This document shows positions 1 through 5,617 of a stretch of 5,617 nucleotides of DNA, piece after piece. The position numbers and the translations under genes are program-made. Below the pieces are notes generated by a model. That model worked only from the letters and a program-made list of their open reading frames with translations. It had not been told where the DNA came from and did not search any database. The DNA is from MGBC120314 sp964403785 (GTDB lineage Bacteria; Bacillota; Clostridia; Lachnospirales; Lachnospiraceae). Every line of letters begins with the position of its first letter. Within the stretch, counting starts at the first letter, position 1. The DNA is taken from assembly GCA_964403785.1 (NCBI GenBank), contig CAYOHM010000103.1, positions 1 through 5,617 on the forward strand, in the 5' to 3' direction.

Positions 1-2
1 AG

Positions 3-1292
3 ATTCGTGAGTATAGAGGAACTCTTACACAGCCGGGCAAAAACAGCCCTTACAGGGACAGAAGTGTTGAAGAAAACCTTGAACTGTTTGAAAATATGAA
101 GAATGGTAAATACGAGGATGGAAGCAGGGTGCTTCGTGCCAAGATTGATATGGCATCACCTAATATCAATATGAGGGACCCTATATTATACCGTGTTGCA
201 CATATGACACATCACAGTACGGGTGATAAATGGTGCATTTACCCTATGTACGATTTCGCTCATCCGATTGAGGATGCGATTGAAGGAATCACACATTCCA
301 TATGCACGTTGGAATTTGAGGACCACAGACCGCTTTATGACTGGGTTGTGATTGAGTGTGGTTTTAAAAATTCTCCTGATGAATCACCGAAGCAGATTGA
401 GTTTGCAAAGCTCTACCTTACCAATGTTATTACGGGCAAGAGATATATCAAGAAGCTTGTGCAGGAGGGCATTGTTGACGGATGGGATGACCCGAGGCTT
501 GTTTCCATTGCAGCACTCAGAAGAAGGGGCTTTACGCCTGAATCCATCAAAATGTTTGTTGATATGGTCGGTGTTTCAAAGGCAAACAGCTCAGTTGATT
601 ATGCCATGCTTGAACATTGCATAAGGGAGGACCTTAAGCTGAAGGCAAAGCGAATGATGGCGGTAATTGATCCGGTTAAGGTCATTATTGATAATTACCC
701 TGAGGGACAGGTTGAGTATCTGGATGTACCGAATAATCAGGAAAATGATGAGATGGGTACACGCAAGGTGCCATTTGGCAGGGAGCTTTACATTGAAAGA
801 GATGACTTTATGGAAGAACCTCCGAAGAAATATTATCGTTTATTCCCGGGTAATGAAGTAAGGCTTATGAGCGCATACTTTGTAAAATGTGAGAGCTTTG
901 TCAAGGATGAAAACGGCAATGTCACAGAGATTCATTGTACATATGACCCTGAGACCAAGAGTGGTTCGGGCTTTACGGGACGCAAGGTCAAGGGAACTAT
1001 CCACTGGGTATATGCAGGAACTGCACTTAAGGCTGAGGCGAGACTCTATGAGAATCTTGTGGATGAAGAGAAGGGCGTTTATAATGAGGATGGTTCACTT
1101 AATCTCAATCCGAATTCTCTGACTGTCATAGATAATTGTTATGTTGAACCTAATTTTACTATCGCCGACAAGGGTGAAAAGTATCAGTTTGTAAGAAATG
1201 GGTTTTTCTGTATGGACACAAAGGATTCGACCGATGAAAAATTAGTGTTCAACAGAATAGTGTCACTTAAGAGTTCTTTTAAAATTAGTTAG
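3..1292 (+). CDS. glnS: Glutaminyl-tRNA synthetase, 5'-truncated by the window edge
   Basis: Cytoplasmic class I synthetase that charges tRNA-Gln with glutamine using ATP. The reading frame is open from base 3, so the ATG at 96 is an internal Met, not the start. The 31 residues before it (IREYRGTLTQPGKNSPYRDR and on) are classic GlnRS sequence. About 429 residues are visible; against the roughly 550-residue family, some 120 N-terminal residues including the HIGH motif lie outside. Counting from Met96, I see the conserved WCIYPMYDF block (46-54), ITHSICTLEFEDHRPLYDW (65-83), the KMSKS-loop equivalent as ITGKR (112-116), GWDDPRL (129-135), and then the C-terminal anticodon-binding beta-barrels with AVIDPVK, GRKVKGTIHWV and the terminal VFNRIVSLKSSF. 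The motif match makes GlnRS rather than GluRS near certain. Many Firmicutes lack GlnRS and use GatCAB transamidation, so its presence is a lineage trait. It is followed after 14 bases by the DUF2225 gene, suggesting co-transcription. Confidence 0.97.
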   Translation: MREYRGTLTQPGKNSPYRDRSVEENLELFENMKNGKYEDGSRVLRAKIDMASPNINMRDPILYRVAHMTHHSTGDKWCIYPMYDFAHPIEDAIEGITHSICTLEFEDHRPLYDWVVIECGFKNSPDESPKQIEFAKLYLTNVITGKRYIKKLVQEGIVDGWDDPRLVSIAALRRRGFTPESIKMFVDMVGVSKANSSVDYAMLEHCIREDLKLKAKRMMAVIDPVKVIIDNYPEGQVEYLDVPNNQENDEMGTRKVPFGRELYIERDDFMEEPPKKYYRLFPGNEVRLMSAYFVKCESFVKDENGNVTEIHCTYDPETKSGSGFTGRKVKGTIHWVYAGTALKAEARLYENLVDEEKGVYNEDGSLNLNPNSLTVIDNCYVEPNFTIADKGEKYQFVRNGFFCMDTKDSTDEKLVFNRIVSLKSSFKIS

Positions 1293-1306
1293 CTTCTGGA
1301 GGAAAA

Positions 1307-2179
1307 ATGGATAATATACTGTCAGGTTTGGATAAAATGGGTCTTAATATAAGCAAGTTCAAAAAACTATACGAGGATGAAGAGGTTAAGGAAAATAAGA
1401 CCGAGTTACACAATGAGAATAGAACGCAGAAAAGGCCTATGATGACCATTGTAAATGAAGAAGAGTATATCTTCGACAAAACATATAAATGTCCGCTGTG
1501 CGGCAAGGAGTTTAAGGCGAAGGCTGTAAGGTCCGGCAGGGCAAAGCTTGCAAGCACTGATACTGACCTTAAACCGGTTTATGTGGGCTTTGAACCGTTA
1601 AAATATGACATAGTAGCCTGTGTTCACTGTGGATATGCAACAACCACCAAGCTGTTCGGACACATTACTCCGGGACAGATTAAAATGGTAAAGGAAAGTA
1701 TTTCTGCTAATTTTAAGGGAATAACAAATTCAACCGGACCATATACATTTCAGGAGGCACTTGACAGGCACAAGCTTGCACTTGCAAATGTAATGGCAAT
1801 GCATGGCAAAAACAGTGAGAGGGCATACCTGTGTCTTAAAATGGCATGGCTGTACAGAAGTATGCTTCCGGGTATTCCGTCCGGTGATGAGAAGTATGAA
1901 AAGCTTCGCATAGAGTGTAAGAATGGTGAAAGTATGTATCTTCAGAATGCGTATGAGGGCTTCTCATACAGCTATTCAAAGGAAATGCCTCCTATATGCG
2001 GAATGGATATCACCACCCTGACATATTTGCTTGCCGACCTTGCAAGAAGATGCAAGGACTACGATAACAGCAGAAAATATATAGAAGTGATATTTAATTC
2101 AAAGTCCGCAAATTCTAAGATTAAGGACAGGGCAAGGGAAGTTAAAGAGCTTTTGGAAGAAGAAATGAAGAATAACTAG
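1307..2179 (+). CDS. DUF2225 family protein (zinc-ribbon-like, helical C-terminus), unknown function
   Basis: A 290-residue soluble protein with no signal peptide or membrane segment. I recognise it as DUF2225, whose function is not established. Residues 1-20 form a short conserved-looking leader (LSGLDKMGL), followed by an acidic, low-complexity linker (about 21-50). A Cys4 zinc-ribbon-like region follows: C62-P-L-C65 and C105-V-H-C108-G-Y, with the typical family sequence between them (GRAKL...DLKP...PLKYD). From about residue 145 to the end the protein looks all-helical and TPR-like (ALDRHKLALA, AYLCLKMAWLYR, TYLLADLARR, SRKYIEVIF), ending in a charged helix. The start is set by GGAGG at 1298-1302, four bases before the ATG. 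It lies 14 bases after glnS and ends 24 bases before a hairpin terminator, so it is probably the last gene of the glnS transcript. Zinc binding and a protein-interaction role are inference from the motifs. Confidence 0.9.
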   Translation: MDNILSGLDKMGLNISKFKKLYEDEEVKENKTELHNENRTQKRPMMTIVNEEEYIFDKTYKCPLCGKEFKAKAVRSGRAKLASTDTDLKPVYVGFEPLKYDIVACVHCGYATTTKLFGHITPGQIKMVKESISANFKGITNSTGPYTFQEALDRHKLALANVMAMHGKNSERAYLCLKMAWLYRSMLPGIPSGDEKYEKLRIECKNGESMYLQNAYEGFSYSYSKEMPPICGMDITTLTYLLADLARRCKDYDNSRKYIEVIFNSKSANSKIKDRAREVKELLEEEMKNN

Positions 2180-2203
2180 TTACAAAGTTAAAAAGAATGT
2201 TTT

Positions 2204-2240
2204 AAAGGTGTTGTACATATGCTTACAACACCTTTTGTAT
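2204..2240 (+). terminator. Rho-independent terminator between convergent genes
   Basis: A perfect 12-bp inverted repeat (AAAGGTGTTGTA at 2204-2215 and its complement at 2224-2235) encloses an 8-base loop and runs into TTTTGTATT, so it ends the glnS-DUF2225 transcript. It also lies directly beyond the stop codon of the minus-strand DUF6062 gene. Read from that strand the hairpin is the same, but it is followed by AAAACATTCTTTTT, a weaker U-tract, so termination that way is plausible but less certain. Confidence 0.85.
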
Positions 2241-2974
2241 TATCTGTCCTCAATGATAATTCCACATTCCTTTGTCATGGCACGCGGAATTGAGTCCCTT
2301 GAATTTTTCCATGGGGCATCATTGTTTCGATAGTCAAATTTGTCGATGAACCATGCAAGGTCATCACGCACCCGCTGCATATTATTTGTATAGAGCTCTT
2401 TTACGAGCTCGAGAAATTCATCAAGAGTGGCACCTGACAAATGCAAGGGTGCTCTTTGTAATAAAAGCTGACAGTGCTCGCTGCAAAAGCCCTTGCATGA
2501 GGAAAAGGTTTCCTTGAAGGAGGTATCGTTTTTCCACAGGTAAAATACAGTGTCCATGTAGCGGTCAAAAAAATTATTTATACGGCTGCAGACAAAGCAG
2601 GAGTGGTTAAGCTCATTTAAAAACGAAACAAACGGACTATCGGCGGCATCACAGCTTTTTTTATTCGCCAAAAAACCTTTTTTGACCTGAACTTTTTCGG
2701 AAAGCTCATCTGAATTTTTAAGGATATAATCAAAGTGGGTCTTAAGTATAAGGCTGATACCGAGTTTGTTGCCGGATGCATATATCATGGACATATGTTT
2801 TTGGCAAAAGCCAAGACGGTCGGTTTGCATTCGGGTATCATCCTCCATATAGCTTGGTCCCATTGTGTAGCTGACTGCATCATCCTCAAGGGTCTTTCTC
2901 ATCTGACAGACAGGACATTCACAATCAGCTTTAAAAGCATCATTGACGGGTATGGAATAAAGTTTTTCTTTCAT
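2240..2974 (-). CDS. DUF6062 family protein with two CxxC/GFCxxH modules, unknown function
   Basis: A 244-residue soluble protein that I recognise as DUF6062, a family found in Clostridia with no assigned function. Its most visible property is an internal repeat: module 1 has C20-P-V-C23 and G-F-C57-Q-K-H60, and module 2 has C126-F-V-C129 and G-F-C164-S-E-H167. The spacing between the CxxC and the CxxH is almost the same in both (34 and 35 residues), which suggests two Cys3His metal sites made by duplication. The rest is mainly helical. The C-terminal part has a long helix (DEFLELVKELYTNNMQRVRD) followed by FIDKFDYRN and PWKNSRDSIPRA. No signal peptide or membrane segment is seen. The start is supported by GGAGG on the minus strand at 2980-2984, five bases before the ATG. 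It is convergent with the DUF2225 gene and divergent from the MocR-type regulator. Metal binding is inference; a redox role of the cysteines is the alternative. Confidence 0.87.
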   Translation of the reverse strand: MKEKLYSIPVNDAFKADCECPVCQMRKTLEDDAVSYTMGPSYMEDDTRMQTDRLGFCQKHMSMIYASGNKLGISLILKTHFDYILKNSDELSEKVQVKKGFLANKKSCDAADSPFVSFLNELNHSCFVCSRINNFFDRYMDTVFYLWKNDTSFKETFSSCKGFCSEHCQLLLQRAPLHLSGATLDEFLELVKELYTNNMQRVRDDLAWFIDKFDYRNNDAPWKNSRDSIPRAMTKECGIIIEDR

Positions 2975-2985
2975 ATGAGCCTCCG

Positions 2986-3015
2986 TTGATTTTGGTATTA
3001 TTAGTATTTTAACAT
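2986..3015 (+). promoter_or_regulatory. Candidate promoter for the MocR-type regulator gene
   Basis: TTGATT (2986-2991) is followed after 18 bases by TAACAT (3010-3015), each 4 of 6 matches to the sigma-A consensus. Transcription would begin near 3022, about 21 bases before the start codon. Its -10 overlaps the candidate minus-strand -10, so the two polymerases would compete. The match is modest and the call tentative. Confidence 0.4.
3006..3014 (-). promoter_or_regulatory. Candidate extended -10 promoter for the DUF6062 gene
   Basis: Read on the minus strand, this is TGTTAAAAT: a TG dinucleotide, one base, then TAAAAT (5 of 6 matches to TATAAT). No good -35 lies upstream, as expected for an extended -10 promoter. 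Transcription would begin near 2999, giving a leader of about 25 bases with the GGAGG site inside it. The region is A/T-rich, so a chance match is possible. Confidence 0.45.
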
Positions 3016-3030
3016 AGAAGCATTAGAAGC
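3015..3030 (+). repeat. TAGAAGC direct repeat, candidate operator of the divergent regulator
   Basis: TAGAAGC occurs at 3015-3021 and again at 3024-3030, nine bases apart start to start. The pair lies over the predicted transcription start of the MocR-type gene and just upstream of the minus-strand -10. MocR/PdxR proteins are known to bind direct repeats near their own, often divergent, promoters. Assignment to this regulator is inference, and two 7-mers are short enough to arise by chance. Confidence 0.35.
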
Positions 3031-3042
3031 GAAAGGAGCCAT

Positions 3043-4470
3043 ATGAACGAATTAACAATTAATCTCAAGGCAGATTCACAGATTTCACTTTATGAGCAGA
3101 TTTATGAACATATCAGGAACGAAATAAGAAATGGCAATTTACAATGCGGAATCAAATTGCCCTCAACGAGAATACTCAGTGCACATTTGCAGGTGAGCCG
3201 CAGTACGGTTCAAATGGCATATGACCAGCTTGTTTCTGAGGGCTATATAGAGTCCGAGGCATGCAGGGGATATTTTGTTTCACAGGTGGAGGGACTGTAT
3301 AATGTGCATTTAAGCAGGCCTGATAATAAGCCGGCAGCCGGACAAAATGAAAAGAAGGATATTTCGCAAAGATATAAAATAGATTTTTCGCCGCGTGGAA
3401 TAGATTTATACAGTTTTCCCTTCAATACATGGAGGAAGGTCACCAAAAATGTGCTGACTGATGATAACAGAGAGCTTTTTTCATATGGCAGCGTTCAGGG
3501 AGAACCGGAATTTAGAAGAACTATAAGCGATTATCTGTATCAGTCAAGAGGCGTGGCTGCAAAACCGGAAAATATAATTATCGGGGCAGGAAATGATTAC
3601 CTGCTTATGCTTATCAATCAGATACTTAAAGCATATAATGCCTCCGATAATCTGTATGCAATGGAGAATCCTACTTACAGGCAGACCTATCGTGTTTTGC
3701 AAAGTCTGGGTGAAAGAATAACAGTTGTTGAACAGGACAGGAACGGAATGAGCATTACAGGTCTTATAAATTCAAATGCTAATATAGCCTATGTAATGCC
3801 ATCACATCAGTTCCCGCTTGGAACAATAATGCCCGTAAAGAGAAGAACCGAACTGCTTAAATGGGCGTCGGACTCCTCTGACAGATACATTCTTGAGGAT
3901 GATTATGACAGCGAGTTCAGGTATAAGGGAAAACCCATTCCTGCATTGTGCAGTTTTGACAAGGAGCAAAAAGTAATATACATCGGTACATTTTCAAAGG
4001 CGATTGCACCGGCAATCCGTATGAGTTATGTGGTCCTCCCGGATAAGCTTATGGAATGTTATCGCAGAAATTTAAGCTTTTATTCCTGCACGGTTTCAAG
4101 AATTGACCAGATGGTTGTCAGAAATTTTATGGAGCAGGGCTACTATGAGAGGCACCTAAACAAGCTGAGGGCGATGTATAAGTCGAGGCACGATGCACTT
4201 ATGGAGGGACTTGTGCCATTTCGTGACAATTTTGATATCGCCGGTGAAAATGCAGGCATACATGTAATGCTTCATTCAAAGGAGGATATAACTGAAAAAG
4301 AATTAATTGATATGGCACAAAATGTCGGCGTCAGGGTGTATCCGATGTCGGAAAATGATATTTCTGACGGAAACAGGGAATATAATACGGTAATTCTCGG
4401 ATATGCGCGGCTTGATGAAAAGCAGATAGTTGAGGGACTTGAGTGTCTTAAAACGGCGTGGAAATTATAA
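3043..4470 (+). CDS. MocR/PdxR-type transcriptional regulator (GntR winged helix fused to aminotransferase fold)
   Basis: A 475-residue cytoplasmic PLP-dependent regulator of usual length for the family (B. subtilis GabR has 479). Residues about 13-81 are the GntR winged helix (SLYEQIYEHIRNEI, LPSTRILSAHL, VSRSTVQMAYDQL, GYIES, GYFVS). A linker of about 30 residues follows, then the class I aminotransferase domain to the end. Key residues are intact: MPSHQFPLGTIMP (252-264), EDDYDSEFRY (285-294) with D286 and Y288 placed like the PLP-contacting pair of GabR, and GTFSKAIAP (315-323) with K319 as the predicted Schiff-base lysine. The D286-K319 spacing of 33 equals D279-K312 in GabR. It should bind PLP and sense PLP or an amino-group adduct; the target genes are not evident. 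PdxR, GabR and TauR cannot be told apart from sequence alone, so no symbol is given. The ATG has AAAGGAG at 3032-3038. It is divergent from DUF6062, and no convincing terminator follows it. Confidence 0.93.
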   Translation: MNELTINLKADSQISLYEQIYEHIRNEIRNGNLQCGIKLPSTRILSAHLQVSRSTVQMAYDQLVSEGYIESEACRGYFVSQVEGLYNVHLSRPDNKPAAGQNEKKDISQRYKIDFSPRGIDLYSFPFNTWRKVTKNVLTDDNRELFSYGSVQGEPEFRRTISDYLYQSRGVAAKPENIIIGAGNDYLLMLINQILKAYNASDNLYAMENPTYRQTYRVLQSLGERITVVEQDRNGMSITGLINSNANIAYVMPSHQFPLGTIMPVKRRTELLKWASDSSDRYILEDDYDSEFRYKGKPIPALCSFDKEQKVIYIGTFSKAIAPAIRMSYVVLPDKLMECYRRNLSFYSCTVSRIDQMVVRNFMEQGYYERHLNKLRAMYKSRHDALMEGLVPFRDNFDIAGENAGIHVMLHSKEDITEKELIDMAQNVGVRVYPMSENDISDGNREYNTVILGYARLDEKQIVEGLECLKTAWKL

Positions 4471-4490
4471 TTTTCAAACAATTTTGAAAA
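4471..4490. repeat. A/T-rich inverted repeat just after the regulator gene
   Basis: TTTTCAAA (4471-4478) and TTTGAAAA (4483-4490) pair across a 4-base loop immediately after the stop codon. The stem has only one G-C pair and is followed by A-rich sequence, not a T-run, so it is unlikely to be a working terminator on the plus strand. Transcripts of the regulator may therefore read through toward groES. Confidence 0.4.
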
Positions 4491-4506
4491 AAATTTAAAA
4501 TTAGTG

Positions 4507-4535
4507 TTGCAATTGGTAAAATAAAGTGTTAGTAT
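4507..4535 (+). promoter_or_regulatory. Sigma-A-type promoter of groESL
   Basis: TTGCAA (4507-4512) and TAGTAT (4530-4535) are separated by 17 bases. The predicted start near 4542 places the CIRCE operator at the very beginning of the transcript, which is the usual arrangement for HrcA-controlled groESL operons. Each hexamer matches 4 of 6 consensus bases; the position relative to CIRCE strengthens the call. Confidence 0.7.
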
Positions 4536-4547
4536 ATCCATTAGAAA

Positions 4548-4574
4548 TTAGCACTCATACAAAAAGAGTGCTAA
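4548..4574. promoter_or_regulatory. CIRCE operator (HrcA binding site)
   Basis: TTAGCACTC (4548-4556), nine spacer bases, then GAGTGCTAA (4566-4574): a perfect match to the canonical CIRCE inverted repeat. HrcA binds it and represses chaperone genes; heat stress relieves repression because HrcA needs GroEL to stay active. It lies 44 bases upstream of the groES start codon and would also form a hairpin in the 5' leader of the mRNA. The hrcA gene itself is not in this window. Confidence 0.98.
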
Positions 4575-4618
4575 CAAACATAAGCAAGTGCAATGAAATA
4601 TTTAAGGAGGATTAAATT

Positions 4619-4903
4619 ATGAAGTTAGTACCATTAGGAGACAGAGTTGTTTTGAAACAGATAGCTGCTGAGGAAACCACAAAATCAGGAATTGTTTTGC
4701 CTGGTCAGGCGAAGGAAAAACCACAGCAGGCAGAAGTTATCGCAGTGGGACCGGGAGGAGTTGTAGATGGCAAGGAAGTTGCTATGCAGGTAAAGACCGG
4801 AGATAAGGTAATCTATTCTAAATATGCAGGAACGGAAGTTAAGCTCGAGAACGAGGAATATATCGTAGTAAAGCAGAATGATATTTTGGCAGTTGTTGAA
4901 TAA
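4619..4903 (+). CDS. groES: Co-chaperonin GroES (Hsp10)
   Basis: A 94-residue cytoplasmic co-chaperonin that forms the heptameric lid on GroEL and encloses substrate protein for ATP-driven folding. The sequence is full length and typical: N-terminal PLGDRVVLK (5-13), the mobile loop around EETTKSGIVLPGQAKEK (18-34) with the GroEL-contacting G-I-V-L at 24-27, VIAVGPGG, the KTGDKVIYSKYAGTEV strand-turn region, and the C-terminal VVKQNDILAVVE. AAGGAGG at 4604-4610, eight bases before the ATG, is a near-ideal ribosome binding site, fitting a highly expressed gene. It is first in the groESL operon, directly behind the CIRCE operator, with 47 bases to groEL. No unusual residues are seen. Confidence 0.99.
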   Translation: MKLVPLGDRVVLKQIAAEETTKSGIVLPGQAKEKPQQAEVIAVGPGGVVDGKEVAMQVKTGDKVIYSKYAGTEVKLENEEYIVVKQNDILAVVE

Positions 4904-4950
4904 TGCAGGATTAAGAAAATATTTAATATTAATTTTGGAGGTAATTTAAA

Positions 4951-5617
4951 ATGGCAAAGGAAATCAAATATGGCGCAGAGGCAAGAGCAGCTCTTGAATC
5001 AGGCGTAAATCAGTTAGCAGATACAGTACGTGTAACACTTGGACCTAAAGGAAGAAATGTAGTGCTTGATAAGTCCTATGGCGCTCCGCTTATCACCAAT
5101 GATGGCGTTACAATCGCAAAGGAGATTGAACTTGAAGACCCATTCGAAAATATGGGCGCACAGCTTGTTAAGGAAGTAGCTACAAAGACAAATGATGTAG
5201 CAGGTGATGGTACAACAACAGCTACTGTTCTTGCACAGGCAATGATTAATGAAGGTATGAAGAATCTTGCAGCGGGTGCTAATCCTATTGTCCTCAGAAA
5301 GGGTATGAAGAAGGCAACTGATGTCGCTGTTGAGGCAATCAAGGAGATGAGCTCACCAATCAAGGGCAAGGAGCACATTGCAAGAGTTGCTTCTATTTCA
5401 GCAGGTGATGATGAAGTAGGCCAGTTAGTAGCTGATGCTATGGAAAAGGTTTCAAATGACGGTGTTATCACGATAGAAGAGTCTAAGACAATGAAAACTG
5501 AGCGTGACCTTGTAGAAGGCATCCAGTTCGACCGTGGCTACATCTCTGCCTATATGGCAACTGATATGGATAAGATGGAGGCAGTTCTTGACAATCCTTA
5601 CATCCTCATTACAGATA
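4951..5617 (+). CDS. groEL: Chaperonin GroEL (Hsp60), 3'-truncated by the window edge
   Basis: The 60-kDa chaperonin subunit that forms the double heptameric ring and folds proteins inside its cavity with ATP and GroES. The frame runs open from the ATG at 4951 to the window end: 222 codons of about 540 are present. Visible are the N-terminal MAKEIKYG, the nucleotide-binding TLGPKGRNVVLD (29-40), NDGVTIAKEIEL (50-61), and the phosphate-binding GDGTTTATVLA (85-95) with D86, corresponding to catalytic D87 of E. coli. The chain then enters the apical domain (EGIQFDRGYISAYMATD), where the aromatic at the E. coli F204 position is Met. The visible part covers the N-terminal equatorial and intermediate segments and the start of the apical domain. 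GGAGG at 4937-4941 lies nine bases before the ATG. It is co-transcribed with groES and under CIRCE control. Codon use is more uniform than in the flanking genes, as expected for high expression. Confidence 0.99.
   Translation, partial: MAKEIKYGAEARAALESGVNQLADTVRVTLGPKGRNVVLDKSYGAPLITNDGVTIAKEIELEDPFENMGAQLVKEVATKTNDVAGDGTTTATVLAQAMINEGMKNLAAGANPIVLRKGMKKATDVAVEAIKEMSSPIKGKEHIARVASISAGDDEVGQLVADAMEKVSNDGVITIEESKTMKTERDLVEGIQFDRGYISAYMATDMDKMEAVLDNPYILITD

Noticed and set aside
96..98. ATG at 96 as the start of the first gene
   Set aside because: The same frame is open upstream to base 3 and encodes strongly conserved GlnRS sequence, so this is an internal Met.
1285..1557. Minus-strand open frame of 90 codons over the start of the DUF2225 gene
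   Set aside because: It is antisense to a well-supported coding region, and its product is low-complexity Ser/Leu-rich as expected for a shadow frame.
2735..2989. Plus-strand open frame of 84 codons over the start of the DUF6062 gene
   Set aside because: It is antisense to the conserved CxxC/GFCxxH region, has no recognisable product and no good ribosome binding site.
2971..3047. Near-mirror symmetry of the two divergent starts (GGAG plus CATATG on each strand)
   Set aside because: It is explained by both genes having a ribosome binding site followed by a start codon within CATATG; no separate inverted-repeat function is needed.
4272..4541. Minus-strand open frame of 89 codons running from the groESL promoter into the regulator gene
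   Set aside because: Its start lies in A/T-rich promoter DNA without a ribosome binding site, and the remainder is antisense to the aminotransferase domain.
4915..4933. AATATT-rich inverted repeat between groES and groEL
   Set aside because: It is pure A/T, too weak to be a stable hairpin, and sits where the spacer before the groEL ribosome binding site is simply A/T-rich.
5076..5522. Minus-strand open frame of 148 codons inside groEL
   Set aside because: Long antisense frames are common opposite groEL because of its codon pattern; the product is Ser/Ala/Ile-rich with no family resemblance.

Overview
The window looks like chromosomal DNA from a low-to-moderate GC Clostridia, most likely a Lachnospiraceae-type Firmicute. 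The evidence is the A/T-biased codon use, strong GGAGG ribosome binding sites, a perfect CIRCE/HrcA site in front of groESL, a GlnRS with a clostridial-looking insert-rich C-terminus, and members of DUF2225 and DUF6062 that I recognise from that group. Genus and species cannot be fixed from this stretch. I see no mobile element, phage gene, CRISPR array, rRNA or tRNA.

Layout. (1) Positions 1-1292 hold the 3' three-quarters of glnS (glutaminyl-tRNA synthetase, start outside the window). Fourteen bases later comes a DUF2225 zinc-ribbon protein (1307-2179), almost certainly in the same transcript, which ends at a hairpin terminator (2204-2240). (2) A DUF6062 protein with two Cys/His modules lies convergently on the minus strand (2240-2974). 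It is divergent from a MocR/PdxR-type GntR-aminotransferase regulator (3043-4470). The two share a 68-bp intergenic region with overlapping candidate promoters and a 7-bp direct repeat. (3) After a 148-bp gap with a sigma-A-like promoter and a CIRCE operator come groES (4619-4903) and the first 222 codons of groEL (4951 to the window end).

Functionally this is translation (GlnRS), protein folding (GroES/GroEL, heat-shock controlled by HrcA) and a PLP-sensing regulator, plus two conserved proteins of unknown function that both carry paired cysteine motifs. The parts that are not routine are the DUF6062/MocR divergent pair, the internal duplication of the DUF6062 metal-binding-like module, and the degenerate KMSKS loop of GlnRS. 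I do not see a clear new multi-gene defence or mobile system here.
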